Program-made: the position numbers and the translations under genes
The notes under the pieces: model-generated
What the model was told of the DNA's origin: nothing
The model's input: the letters and a program-made list of their open reading frames with translations, nothing else
Database searches by the model: none
Source: Phalacrocorax aristotelis
Taxonomy: Eukaryota > Chordata > Aves > Suliformes > Phalacrocoracidae
Assembly (NCBI RefSeq): GCF_949628215.1
Contig: NC_134282.1
Span: 16,658,723-16,722,722 of the forward strand
Length of the DNA: 64,000 nucleotides
Reading direction: 5' to 3'
Shown here: positions 25,901-38,100 of the stretch, piece after piece
Position numbering within the stretch: the first letter of the stretch is position 1
Layout: every line of letters begins with the position of its first letter

Positions 25901-27006
25901 TCTCCCTACCTGCTGCAAGGTCCCACTGGCCCTGGCGAGCTTCCCCATGGCCCATCCATAGCCCAGTAACAGGCAGCCAGGCTTAAGCGGGAGCTGGACT
26001 GAAGCCAGATGCTGTGTTTCTGGTGAACAGTGGGGTGCCCAGCTTCGGCATCTTGGGTGGATACTTGGACCGTGGACTGGAGGCCTTAAGCCACATCTTT
26101 CCCAAGCTGTGCCTTCAGCTGAACTCAGTGCTCTCCCTGTGTCCATGTGTCCCAAAGGTGCCTAGTCGGGGCTTGGCCATGCTAATACTGGAGACGTGTG
26201 GGACCTTCTCCTTGGTGCCAGGGCACTCAGCTACCCAGCATACTCAGCCACAGGCACTGCCTGGGGACAGGCAGCCCTTTCTAACACATGACCTGAACTT
26301 CTTACTTAGGCAAGACCATACCAGTCTACCTGAGCCACGCCAGCAGGCAGCTCAACTGGCTGATGCACCCTGGGGTCTGTCAAAAAGTTGTCTTGGTGGG
26401 TGCTGTTCATCACGGTAGCCACCCTCAGCATTCACCAGAAGCACGCAGGCTTTTGAGGACTGGGCTATAATGACTATGGGTAGCACCAAGCACTGACCTG
26501 GAGTATTCCCAGCAGCATCAGCAGACTGGGTTAGACAGCAGTCCCTCCAAGAAGAATAAAGCTAATTCAGTAATTAGAGTAAGCCCTTCCCAAAGGAGGT
26601 ATTGCCGGCTTTCTGGATGTCATGAGCAGTGTCTCCACAGGAAGGGCCCACCCTAAACCCACCCAAATTCCTCTGTTCTCACTTCTTGCATCTGGAGTTT
26701 GTGGTGATATGCTTTGTGATGCCATACTTCAAAAATTACATCCATGCCTTTCTTGTTTCTAAGTGGTTTGACAGGTCCTCCCAGGCTCACCCCTCTCATC
26801 CCCACGCTCACTCTTCATGTCTGTCTACTGAACGGTTATAGCTTTGCTTTTTTCCAGCAAGTGAAGTGCCTCAGTGCCCATTCTCTGGATCTCCGAGCCC
26901 CTCCATGACTGTGGAGATGTCCTCTTCTCCTGTCCCACGGTTCAGCCTTGGGGGAACCGAGTTGCCTCCATCCTATGAGGATATTATGAATGAAAACAAG
27001 CTCTAG
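22912..27006 (+). CDS. TMEM207: TMEM207, single-pass membrane protein (five coding exons)
   Basis: Spliced CDS: 22912-22986, 24787-24824, 25241-25285, 25750-25892, 26858-27006; 450 nt, 149 aa plus stop (human, as I recall, 146). Every intron is GT...AG and the phases close exactly. Order of parts: cleavable-signal-like N terminus (1-25), short acidic ectodomain with C33 and C39 (26-49), one transmembrane helix (about 50-74) with a cysteine-rich inner end (C66, C69-C71, C74), a basic stop-transfer stretch (KRW, PRQR), and a Ser/Pro-rich tail ending in PPSY (137-140) and YEDIM. The human protein aligns throughout (ISTIGILCLPLFQ / ITGTGVLCLTFFQ; SDLPCEEDEMCV / SELDCELGERCV; LQCWL; PPPYEEI / PPSYEDI). 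In humans the PPxY tail is reported to bind the WW-domain protein WWOX; the cellular role is otherwise poorly known. It is convergent with CLDN16, as in mammals. Confidence 0.9.
22987..24786 (+). other. TMEM207: TMEM207 intron 1
   Basis: A 1,800-bp AT-rich intron bounded by GT (22987) and AG (24785-24786). No exon or recognisable repeat is seen within it. Confidence 0.75.
24787..24824 (+). CDS. TMEM207: TMEM207 coding exon 2
   Basis: The acceptor is TTTTCAG|TTAGCAG and the donor is GAGAG|GTGAGT. It encodes LADSELDCELGE plus two bases of Arg38. A second AG seven bases downstream (TAGCAG|ACTC) would break the frame from exon 1, so the first AG is preferred. Confidence 0.85.
24825..25240 (+). 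other. TMEM207: TMEM207 intron 2
   Basis: A 416-bp intron from GTGAGT to TTGTTAG. Nothing else is recognised in it. Confidence 0.75.
25241..25285 (+). CDS. TMEM207: TMEM207 coding exon 3
   Basis: This is a 45-bp exon between TTGTTAG|GTGCGT and TGTG|GTAAGT. It completes Arg38 and encodes CVRQSNENFISWYV plus two bases of Trp53, matching human CVNYNDQHPNGWYIW. It marks the entry into the transmembrane helix. Confidence 0.9.
25286..25749 (+). other. TMEM207: TMEM207 intron 3
   Basis: A 464-bp intron. No additional exon or named repeat is seen. Confidence 0.75.
25750..25892 (+). CDS. TMEM207: TMEM207 coding exon 4 (transmembrane helix)
   Basis: A long pyrimidine tract precedes CTCAG|GTTCCTG, and the donor is TGCG|GTTAGT. 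It encodes the transmembrane helix (FLMLFFLALLLSCGICCCL) and the juxtamembrane QCWLKRW...RTLAVFALSSSDAFC. An upstream AG (TTGCAG at about 25708) would create TGA at the junction codon, so the CTCAG site is the right one. Confidence 0.9.
25893..26857 (+). other. TMEM207: TMEM207 intron 4
   Basis: A 965-bp intron from GTTAGT to TTCCAG. It is relatively GC-rich and so holds several long chance open frames on both strands, none with recognisable homology. Confidence 0.75.
26858..27006 (+). CDS. TMEM207: TMEM207 last coding exon (PPxY tail)
   Basis: The acceptor is TTTTTTCCAG|CAAGTG and the stop TAG is at 27004-27006. It encodes a Ser/Pro-rich cytoplasmic tail that ends LPPSYEDIMNENKL, with the PPSY WW ligand at residues 137-140. 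Confidence 0.9.
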
Positions 27007-27168
27007 ATGCCACATGTTGGCTTTCTGCGATTCCATCTGGTTCATCAGAGAGGTTCCATTATGCTACAGTAGTGTGAGATCAAACCAGCCCTTTCCACAT
27101 GTTGGCCGAGAGACTGAAAAGCAGCACATATTTTATCTGAACCTAAAAGGGGAGACAAAATGCAACAG

Positions 27169-27174
27169 AATAAA
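27169..27174 (+). terminator. TMEM207: Poly(A) signal AATAAA for TMEM207
   Basis: A canonical AATAAA lies 163 bp after the stop codon, giving a short 3' UTR of about 180-190 nt. It is the first such hexamer after the stop, and TG-rich sequence follows (tgtgttgaatctg). Confidence 0.65.
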
Positions 27175-27190
27175 TGCCAAAAGCATGTGT

Positions 27191-30100
27191 TGAATCTGTC
27201 ACGGGAGCTCAGCTTGACATTTTGATAGGGCTCTGGATTTCGAGAAGGTCCTTCAAAGGTCTGTCTGTATTTGCGGTTTTTGGCTCAGCCTCCAGATTTA
27301 CATCTCCAAGGCTGCTCGAGCTGGTGTAACCCCATGTGTTTTAGGACTGAATGTTGATAAATGACTTGATAGTTACTTCATAAACTTGGGCTGCCTCCTT
27401 CACTCGGCACAGTGCCAACAAACACCCTCTGGCAAAGTCAGGTTGTTCTAATATATTGTAATGCAATCATGCCACTCTGCGATGAAGGATCATTTGCCAC
27501 ATTTAAAATATTTAGCACAGCATATCAGATTTGTCTAGTGCAAAAGGCAGCAAATTTATGGCCAGGGAGGGAAAGCAAGAGATAGGGATTATGGGAGGGG
27601 TAGGCAGCAGCAGGACCTGACTACAGAACATGAAAAAAAAAGTGAGTTTGCTCATTTAAACTGTTATTAATTTCATGGTGACTTCCCAGCTACTCTTGCC
27701 CTAGCACTGCAGATCTACAGACTTTGAATGGCTGAGGACCCACATGGCAGTTCCCTATAGAAATGAATTATGGGATTAGGTATTTGGTGCTTAGGTACAG
27801 AAATTTATTAGGATAAAGAATGTAATTTTCTTTGAGGTGACCACCGCAGGCAGGATGGGAAGAGACTTTAAGAAGACTGCCTTATACCCAAGGAAGCTCA
27901 GCTCTAGCTAAGCCATTCCTAGGAGGTATTAGCCTGCCTAGTTCTCAAATTACAGAGAAAAAGATGCTGAATTTCCCCTTTAGCTGGATTCCAGATGAAA
28001 GCAAAGATTTCCTTTGTTTGTCATGGGCAGGTCACTGAAGGCTGGATTCAACCTGCCTGACCTCTTTTCCTCTGTTCTTTCGACGACGAGGGCTGGGGGC
28101 TGCAATCAGGTGCTTCTTGGTGCAGGAGGTAAATGTCACGCCTAGTGCCACGCATCACATGCCCAGGGAGCCACAAGCTTACAAGGTGGGCAGCTGGGTC
28201 CATCTTAAGTACCCCAAAAGATAATGGAATCCCACAGCCTGCCTCCTGGAGCAGCTCCCCACCTGTAGAGTGGGGTTAGTACCAGTTCCCCTGCTCAGGA
28301 AGAAAACTGGGAAGATAAATCCACTAAGGATTATGAAGCGCTCACATATTCTCGTAATAAAGCTATGCAAGTACCTTCACTAGATAAAGAATTATAGCAT
28401 ATTTTAAGAGACAAATTCTCTGCCAGCACCACAACAAATTATCCCCATAAAATCTTACTTTAGAAGCAACTTTAATGTTTGACTCTTGTGTGAAAGGAAA
28501 TAGATGTTACTGTAGCAAAATGAATGTTTGTGCCGGCAGGCTAAAATATTACAGGGATTATTAATACGGAAAATTAGCAAGTACAGACTCAGCCAGCGGA
28601 GAAGTCAAGCAACTCCTGAGTGTCCTTTCACTGCCTGAACGTAGTAAGAATTGCAGGTAATCAGCACCTCTCAGGATCAGACCTTTTATATACGTAAGTG
28701 CTTCCACTACTCAACCCCTTCAATTTATGCCCTGAAGCATGAGATTTGATTATGTTTGTCACTTCAGCTTGCGTAGCCTGCTAGTGGGCATTAAATCAGC
28801 CATCCCTTCCTTCCCACCTACACACTGCATTTGCTTCAATGGCCCCTTCGTGGAAGTGAACTCCACAGGTTGTCTGCATTATAAGCTGCATAAAACATTA
28901 CCATCTCCCGCTTATTAATTGCTTGGCTCTAAATAAATTGCTGCCTTTAATTTCATTGAATGTCACCTTCTAATCAGATGGCTGGAGAGGCTAACAAGCA
29001 AGCACTGCTCTTCTTTCAATGCTTCCATCACTCTGCATCCCTATTTCACAAGGTCCAGTAAGTGGCAGTCATTACTGAGGCAGTAAATCCTTCCCCAGCC
29101 ACCCAACAGAGGGCAAGCAAGGCTTTCAGCAACACACCCAGGATGCTGCTGCTCTTGCAGAAACATTCTTGGGAAACAGTTTCTGTGCTACTGGTGTGCA
29201 TTCAAGTGCATTCAGCTTCATGTTTGGGGTACTTTAATTAGTCACAAAAGGAATAAAATTACTTCATCAAAATTGTGTCTGGTGGCTTATAGTAAAGAGA
29301 GCTTCTGGTTGTCACAAAATTGGGCTCCAGCTGGACCTATCTGCAAAAAGAGTTCATGTAGAGTTGCTTAGGTGGGGGCATAAACTGACTGTGCTGCTGG
29401 CTTGGGGTGGGGAAGGAGAGTACTCTGAGAGGGAGCTCAGCAGGCACTGCCCTGGTCCTTGGCTTCCTGATCACTGAAAGAGAGAAAAGGATGGGTTCCT
29501 TCTTTCTACAACTATATTTGGGATGGCCCCACCAACCTACCACTGCCTACGAAAGCTGCTTCTCCCATCCTGCCCCCTTACTCCCAGGTGCTGCAGAATA
29601 GGCAAGGTTTCTCCAGACTTGTGTTCCCATTCTTACAAAAGCAGAGATTTTGCCTACTATCTTTTGCTTTTGTAAGCGCTCAGCCCTTAATGAGGGCAGT
29701 TATGCAATTTGGCTGACATTTCCAGAGTTATAAGGAAATACGAACCATTTCTTTATAATTCATCAACTTGGTCCACCTTGGAAAAGCCTTCGCTCTGCTG
29801 TGGACCTCTGGCTGTCACTTATCCTCTGCCTTTATACTTTCTGCTGACTTTGAGAAGAAATGGCAAACTGCTCTAGAAAAACCCAGAAAACACTAGAAGG
29901 CGGATGTATTTGTGGGGGAACTTCTTGTCAGTAAGCATTGACAGGGTGAAACAGGAGCAGGGTAGAGGAGCTAATTGCTTGGTGACCATCTAGAAGCAAA
30001 AGACAAAGGGAGTGTCTTAAGGCACATGGCTGGAGTTTCACCTCCACACAGCAAGAGCTGAATAATGAAGTCATAAACTGGTTCTCGGGCAAAGTAGAGC

Positions 30101-33100
30101 AAAACTAAAGGCGGCTGAGTCATAAGAGGGGATAGGTCAGGGCTGCCAGGAGGATCGCACACAGAAGATGGGAAAATAATAGAAATGCTCATTAATCTGT
30201 TTTTTATTGTCATCTGAAAGCCCTGGATTATGGGCTAAAGGCTTTGTTCAGGGAGGAAGAGGATGAGGCCGGGGACAGATGCTAGCTCTCTTCGGGTCAC
30301 TAGATGGCACAATTCTGGCTCTTTCCTTTCTCGGTCAAAGGCATCTGGCAGCAGGGACCCAAGAGCTACGCGGGGAAAATTATTCTCTGCTCCCTGTAAC
30401 AGTGCTTGGACAGGGTATTTCGGTCATTAATCGCTTATCCACAATATTTAACAGACGCAGAAGAGCAAACTGTGGGGGTCCAGCCCCAGCTGAGAAAGAA
30501 AACCTTGCTTTCTTGGTGGAATTTTACTTTTCTCCCTTGGAAAGTTTATAAAAAGACTATAAGCAGATGTGTCTAAAGTGGGGATAAAGTCTACAGCTGT
30601 CAAAGAGCCGTTCCTGTAGGTGTGCACTGGGGTCTGTAGCTACCAGCAAAGGTCTGGGCAGCCTCCGAAATCACACTCCATTTTCCCAAGGGCTGGTCCT
30701 GTTTTTGCCACTGCCTTTTCTGTGTCCTTGCAGGAGAGCAGTGATTTCCCTCACAAGACTCAGAGCAGCTCACCTGGCAAATCACCTTTCTGGGCAAAAC
30801 TTGGACGGGGGTTAGAGAAACACAACACTTGAAGGCAACCGCATTTATTATATTTCACTGATGTTACAATATGTAAGGAAAACAGAATTCTGAAGTAATG
30901 TTCTTATCTACTGAAAATAATTGTTCAGATCTGCTGAATTCACACTAAAATCACATTACAGTGTGTGTGAAATGGTGGGAAATCCATATTTTGGGAAATA
31001 TTCATGCAGCTGCAATAGGAGATAGTCTATTTCACAAGGTCACAATAAGAGTGAGTCCTAATCACAACCAGAGCTATTAAGAGCCCTTACGAACAAGGCT
31101 GATCGAGGTAGTGAGAGGACAAAATACTGCACTCAGAAAAGGACAGCCATTGCAGATATCATTGTTTTATTATCTCTCTCACCTGTGTATATCAAAATGG
31201 GAAATCAATACATGTGAGGTATGAAAGGCATGAAATCAACTTAGCAAAGAGTTTACCTACCAGACTTTGCTATTTTCCATTACCTGCAAACTGCGGGATC
31301 CCTGGCAGACTGTACCGAGCTGTGTGCTGTCAGTGGAAAGGGCAATGGGGAGTCCCAGGTTCAAGAAGACACCACAGGGTGTATACAGCAGGGAGGAAAC
31401 ATGGGAGTCCCAGCTCTCAGCTAAGTCCCTGACTCTGCCTATACCCTGGGAAATGAAGCAACAAGACTGAGATCCTCAAACACAAAAAAATACTCCTTGG
31501 AAGTTAGTTAAAATCTGGAGACACTTAAAAGGCTGTTGGCACTGAAGGATTAAATGTTGGGCCTCAGCTGGAAATTGCATCTGAGCAAAGAGCCTTGGTA
31601 AGCCATTAATGTCCATCAGGAAAGCAGTCAGTCTATTGTCACTCCTAGCAAGCTGCTGCTGAATGGGATGTAGGTAGGTATTAAGGAAATACCTTAACAT
31701 CTGAGCTCACCTGCAACGCCTTTAGCCGTAGGGACTGGCTGTGATTTTGAAAGAAAAAGTAAGTCCTGGGTACTTTCTGGGCGGTTTCTTGCTAATGAAT
31801 ATCAACCAAACTAAAACAGATCCACATTGTGGCATGGTAATGAGCTAATGAGGAGTGAATACTGCAGTCATGAAACCAGAGTCAGAACTAAATCAAACCG
31901 TGAATTAATAATTAAATATTAACAACTGATCAAAACATCAGATAGACTGTCAGCAGGATTTGAATAATGAAGCAATGCAACATTGGACTGGTTGTTACAA
32001 AGCATTAACTCGGCAGACCTAAGGCTTTCTGTGACCTTTTTCTGGCCCTCTTGTGCAGGAGGTAGATCCTCAAAAGCTATTGTAGAGTACAGCTAGAACA
32101 GAAGCATGGTTAAAGAATTAACGTTTATTCTACCTAGATAGTGAAGAGGATAAAAGCTTACAAGTTTATGCAAGATTCTTTGTATACATGGATGTTTAAG
32201 GATGATGCAACCTGAGTGAAGGTAGTAGTTGGGGTATATGTGTGCCTTATTTGTGTACCACCAGCAGGAGCACAGGGCTCGAGGGACTAATGAGACCAGT
32301 CTGCTATATTCACCCCTGGCCAGGGCATACAGGTTTAATCCCAAAGTGTCCACTGAGCCACTGCTTGGTGTGCCCATGCGCGGTAAGTCACAAAGCACCT
32401 CCCACCACCTTCAAACAAGCTGAAGACCATTAGAACAAAGGCCGAGAAGTCTCCTCAACTACAGCTTACGGGAGAAAAAGAACAGGAGAAATCAGTGGTC
32501 TGAGATCTGCAGCTACACCTGCATTAGCAGGCAATTCCAGGCTATTTCTCCTTTGCTGAACAAGAAATAAATCTTCCCAGCAAGCCTCAGAAAGCTGTAG
32601 AAAACATCAGCAAGAGGCTGGCGAGTGTCCCTGAGTGCTAGTGGTGAAGGCTAATACACTGGCTGCATAGTCTAGGAAGGATTTGATTCAGCATTTTGGT
32701 CCACGTGATGATGTCTTTGCTCAGAACCTCCTCCTGGGGAGAGTCTCTGCACTGGGTGAGTCAGGCTGGTGCAGTCCAGGGCAGTGGGGCACCTCTCCTC
32801 CCTCGGGGAGGCTAGGGCAGCATTAACCTCCCTGGGGAAGATCAGGGGCAAAGGCATCCAAGCGGTGGCAGAGCACAGCTCTGCCTCTGCAGCAGATTCA
32901 CCCTCCCTCTCCTTCCTGGCATGTCCCTGAAGGAGCAGGGGAGCAGAGGCACAGCCCAGGAAGCAGACCCAGAGCTTCCCTCCCCCAGCACAGCATACCA
33001 GCTCCAGCTCTTCCACCCCAAAAGTCCCACAGCAAATACACGTTTCTGACATGACTGTGAAAAAGTTTAAAAATAATAATAAAAAAAAAGCTCTGGATGT

Positions 33101-35013
33101 GGCCTTGCCTCATCAGTTTCCTTTAAAAACAGGCAGAAATTCCTATCACCTCCAGATCTCTTTGTGCATTCTTGGTATAGTCTGCGATTCCATAACATTG
33201 CTCATAACTCTTGCACTCCTCATCTCTCAGGACTTTGTAAAAAAGCCTCCATCACTTCTCCTACTGTGTTTACATCTGTTCAACATAGCTCATCTGTTGG
33301 CAATAAGTTGCTTTCAGTTTGGCTAACATAAACACCTGCCAACCAAAGCAGGTGAACACTGCAGGCACAAAGCCTCTCTCACCTGGGCAACAGCGCTGCC
33401 ACAAGGGCTCTTCTGAGATGGTTGAAGTATGGTCTGAGCCTTGTGGAGGTGCTTGGGCCCAGAGCAAAGCCATATGGACCTGCTGTTGTCCCATCTGTCC
33501 CAGGGCCTGAGTGTTATTTGATTAGGATCCATGTCAGGATTGGTTATGTTTTACCCTTGCTGGTCAGTTCTGTGCTGCAGCACAAGATGATGCTTCCAGG
33601 ATAATCCATGAGAGGACTCAGCCCCTCATCCTCCAGCATATGGGCTACCAGAGGTGCTCTTTGGGACACAGCCCACTTCATCTACAGCCATCCCATCTCC
33701 CTCTGGCCCTCATAACATAAGACTTCACTTCATGTTGCCTGTGGGGAGGAAGGGAGCTTCTCCATCCAGCTTCCCCATGGAGCAGTCAGTGGAAGAAGCC
33801 TGACTCTGGTGGAACCTCAGTACCCATGGCTGTACACACCCTCCTGATGCTCCGCTGTTGTTTCTCCATTCCCCCGAACAGGTATATCTCTGTGCCGAGA
33901 ACCTTTTCTCAACCCCTTGTGCCCATGACCATATGGTGTGGTGCCCATGGTAGAAAGGACTGGATCTGGGCAGTTCCTACCAAGCGTAAGAAAACTGTGT
34001 CTTGGCTTCTCTTTCCTTCAAAGGCATGGAAGGGGCTGTCAGCACTTTTGCATCCATCCTTAGGGAATGTGTTAAGCCACACTGGGCTTTTTCACCAATA
34101 CTAGTGAAGACATGGCTGATGGTCTAGTCTCACCCAGCCTATGGCAGCCTGGATTGCAGGAGGGGATGGCAGTCCTGAACTGGATTTAAATATCTTTTGG
34201 TAGAAAGGGACAATAGATTTTACTATCTTTTATCCTAGTTTCTAGCTGGTATAGACAAGGCACAAGGTCATGCACAAGGTCAGATCTTGGATCATCACTC
34301 ACTTTGTCCAGGCAAAATTTTTACTAAGCAGAAATAAACTGGCAATTTCCAGATCTCAGTGAGTCTGGAGCATCTGTAACATACATTTTAACACTTGCTG
34401 AGAAGGACCTGTGTTTTGCAGTGAAGAATGCACCAGAATTTGCAGTGTTTCCTCAGTGCAGAGGTTCATGGGCCAAAGAGAGGGCCAGGCATTTAACACA
34501 GCTCTTTATCTTCTGCTGAACTCTCTAGCTGCCTTTAAGAGGAGCAGACCTCCATGCTGGGTGCACAGGGTCCAGAAGTTGGCCAGATGATCAGTCCCTC
34601 TCTTCGCCTATATTTTCTGCTTTATACACTCTGTCAACACATTGCCAGATCCATCTTATGGTTTGGGGATCTTCATTCAGAACACAGGGGTCTGGTCCAG
34701 GAGTGGCTGGTTTATCTCACTCATACCAATAGTATTGGGCCAAATGCTGAAAGAGTTTTTGTTGGTTATTTCAGTCCATGCTTATGCAAGTGGCCTCAGC
34801 ACTCAAGACAACAGGATTCCCTAAGGCAAGATCTTCTCAGAGATTACTTTCTTGAAGGAAGGTTTTTTTGAAGCTCTCGTAATGCAAACATTGTAGCATA
34901 CAGTACATCCTTGAAGTTTAACTTTGCAGCTGTATGACAACCACAGGAACTTGGGTCTCTGTACAATCCACTAAAATAAAAGTAGAGCTCTTTCTGGAGC
35001 GCTTACCTCCTCC
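27191..35013. other. Space between convergent TMEM207 and CLDN16, including CLDN16 3' UTR
   Basis: Both flanking genes end here. The right part must contain the CLDN16 3' UTR, read on the minus strand from 35013 downward. No minus-strand AATAAA lies close to the stop; one candidate is near 32124 (TTTATT on the + strand), about 2.9 kb away, so the 3' end is unresolved. A MIR-like remnant lies at 28255-28375. No other exon is recognised. Confidence 0.6.
28255..28375 (+). repeat. MIR-like remnant (3' half)
   Basis: The order 'ccccacctgtagagtgggg', 'ttagtacc', 'gaagataaat', 'gaagcgctcaca', 'taataaagctatgcaagt' follows the 3' half of the MIR consensus (cctcatctgtaaaatggggataatagtacc...gaggattaaatgag...aaagcgct). 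It is recognised by eye and strongly diverged. Confidence 0.5.
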
Positions 35014-35153
35014 TCACACTCTTGTGTCCACTGCATACATTTTGGCAGTAGCTGTTTGCGAGGACGGCAAGTGCACGTTTGTTACAATTGTCCCAGCTGA
35101 GGAATAGCCTTTCCTGAAGGAGTAAGCAGAGTGGAGTCTTCCAGAGCTGGTCT
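35014..35153 (-). CDS. CLDN16: CLDN16 last coding exon (cytoplasmic tail, PDZ ligand)
   Basis: The acceptor is CCTCACAG|AGACCA and the stop TGA is at 35016-35014. It encodes residues 192-237: [20 protein letters not shown], then [20 protein letters not shown], then AVDTRV. The middle of the tail is diverged from human, while AYS-RK-YS and the terminal [10 protein letters not shown] are kept. A competing open frame on the same strand (35003-35485) is a shadow. Confidence 0.9.
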
Positions 35154-38100
35154 CTGTGAGGCACAGGGAGAGAAATAAGCTCTGCTAATGACTGCTTGAT
35201 GACTTTCAGCTGCAAAGCCTCAAAATGCAGAGAAAGCAGCACTCCAGGATATGACATAATAACACATTTTATGTCATACTTACACCTCAGCTCCCACCTG
35301 AAGACCTTGATGTGTTTTCTAGAGCTGCTGAAATAACACCATTCCCATTTTACAGCTGAAGGTATTGCTACTGGGGATGAGCAGACATCCTGAAAGATGT
35401 CACTGAAGGACTTTCCCCACCCTGTGTACCTGTAGCATGCCCCAAGCAATGACTCTCTCTCTGAACTGTGTTTCAGCCCTGCCACAGTTCCTCACCTCTG
35501 AAGAGATACACGCAGCAGGTGAGCAGGGCCCCGGATAAGAAACAGCCAAGTGACCCCGCCATGCCGAGCCAGCACGACCAGCCAAACTTGTACTGGATGC
35601 CCAGAAACACATTGTGGAAGACCAGAGAGGAGCGCTCCACGTAGACATCAACAGCATACCACACCGAGCCGGTAATGCCTGGGACACCTGCAGGACAGGA
35701 GGGAGGTGCCACACAGAGCTCCCAGATGGACCACAAGGAGATCACAAACACAAAATCTGGAGCTATAGCCTGCTGCCTGCTGGGTCAGACTTTAGGATGG
35801 GAAGACCTTCCTTGGACGGCAGGTTTTGGCCCCTGTTCAGTCGCAGCCTGGTCACTTTGGTGGATTCACCCTGGCTCCTACTGCTATCAGCTGGAGCACT
35901 GTCAGGCAGAGGCTGTGCCTCGCCGCTTGGCACTCACACACACCATCAGCGCCGGGCGGCAGCACTCAGGTTTCTGCAGCATAAGGCAGAAAGCCCCTCC
36001 CTTCTCAGCTTGTTTAACAGCCTGTTGTAAAGTTGCTTTGAGAAATTAATTCTCTAGTCTGTTTTGACTTTCAGAACTTTGACAGTGTTTTTCAGACAAA
36101 CTTTGGGAGGTGAATGGAGGATGTTTAAAAGAACCTCTGGAAGTGTTTTACATGTGCTCCCAGTGGCTGGAGTGAGTATTGTGTTAAATCTGCTTATGCT
36201 GAAGGGGAGGTAGATGCTCAATATTGGCATAAAGTAAAATGAAATTACTTGGTACCTAGTTGGCCATCTATTTATTTTGCATTTAAAATTCTCCCACTGA
36301 CTGTAACAACAAAGTACCTCAGTCAGTCGGGAATTTATCACCTAGGAAGGACAGATGTGTTATTATGCTTTTATTAGAGATCAGCCGCAGAGATTTCAGG
36401 CTAAGTGACTTGCCCAAGGTCACACAATCTGTGTCAGAGCCAGGAACCGAACCAGGATGCCAGGACTTTCTAGTCCTTCAGCAATTAAGTCCCTTTGCCT
36501 TATCAACAACACTGACTTCTTCATAGTAAAACAGAAGTAAATGGAAGTCAGTCAACTCAGAGCCAAGTCACCGGGTCAATACATGAAAAGAAAGCAGATA
36601 AAATCAACTATGTGCTGTTAGGGGAAGGCAGTGAACAGAGGAAGCTATATCAGATAAATAAAGATCCTTCCCCATGTTTACCCTCTAGAAAATCACCAGC
36701 TCCTCTCCCCAGAATAAGAGAAGGTTTTAAAGCCTCCCCTCATTGCTAAAGGGTGTTCTGCAGGGTGGGGGCACATTAGACAAATACCTGCAATGAGCAA
36801 TGTAACTCCAGACACCAGGCAGATGCGCAGCTTGATCAGCGGCTCATCGGGAAGGAATTTCACACAGTCCAGTCCCAGGACAAGGAAGAGAAATCCAAAT
36901 CCTGCCAGGATATCTGCTGTGATCATCATGGCTCGGGTCAGCACCAGCTTCACTGCAGGACAAAAGCAGATCTTTCTAGTGCACAAGGAATGGAAAAGCG
37001 GGTGGGTAATGGGGTCAGATCCCATGGGAACATTTTCTTCTAGGGTGAAGTTTTGTCCAAGATCCCCTGGGAGTAATACCTCACTGAGAAAAGAAACATG
37101 GCTCTAATATGTACGTGCACCAAATTATCTGTCACTAAGTAGAACAGATGCTCTTTTTGTCTACACTCAGGTGCCCCTACCACGTGTAGGAACATCTTTG
37201 ACTCTTACATACCAGGGTGCTCGGCGAAGATGGAGTCATACTCATCGCAAGTTTGGATCCCGTCAAAAACATTTGTGACACATTCCCACCACAGGCCACG
37301 GCATTTTGTACTCACCTGTGAGTTGAGAAGAGAAAGAAGACGGTAAGTTAATATACGCACCAACACAGCAGATGGTCAGTTAGGCACTTAAACAGAAATG
37401 CTGGTCCCGTTACATCGATGGCAAACTAGAGTTGTTCAGTTTGAAGAAGAAAAAAAGAAGCAGGATGGAGAAAAAGGACAATGTTTCTTGTGTCCCTACT
37501 AATGGTTTAAAATCAGGACAAAAGTAATTCAGACTAGACATTAGGAAAAAAACCCTTCCTATTGGTACAGATAAAAATTCTGAAGGAAATTTCTGGGAGG
37601 AGCTGGGGGGTGGCTGATGGGCGAGATCTAAGAGCAGGTTTGATCACTCCTTTCCAAATGCTTGTCTAGGCTGAGTTGGGCAGGGCTATGGACCAGACGA
37701 CCTGAGACTTTGCTGTCAATGCTCCCCTTACATCATCCTCCTGCCAAGAAGGAGCAGCTCAGAGAGAAGCATGACTGGCAGGCCAGGCATTGCACCAGGA
37801 GCTGGGAGCCTGCGATGGGAGGTGGCCACGGCGGGATAAAGGAGTGCTTTGTGGCAGAGCTGAGATGTGGATGGGAGCCCCTCTCCAGACGTGTGTGGAG
37901 GTCTGCCCCCAAATGGCTTGGCTGTAAACACTGGCTGGAAAATGAGAGGCAGCCAGTACTGATCCTGGCCCTGGGGCTCCAGGTGCGCTGCTGGCTATGG
38001 GACCACACGTGCCCAAGACACACTCATTGCTGAGACATCCAGACTCAGCAGACGTTGCAGTAGCATCATGGCTAATCGTCTCCGTTGTCCTGAAGCTGTA

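Noticed and set aside
25667-26155. 162-codon minus-strand frame opposite TMEM207 exon 4
   Set aside because: It is antisense to a clearly conserved exon and GC-rich, has no recognisable domain, and reads through TMEM207 splice sites. It is a shadow frame.
32124-32129. Minus-strand AATAAA as the CLDN16 poly(A) signal
   Set aside because: It is almost 3 kb past the stop codon with no supporting evidence. Such hexamers are frequent in AT-rich DNA, so the 3' end is left open.
35335-35375. MIR-like core in CLDN16 intron 4
   Set aside because: Only about 17 bases resemble the consensus, so this is indistinguishable from chance.
35003-35485. 160-codon minus-strand frame overlapping the CLDN16 last exon
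   Set aside because: It is in the wrong frame relative to the [10 protein letters not shown] tail and runs through the intron 4 acceptor. The correct frame is the 140-nt exon ending at 35014.
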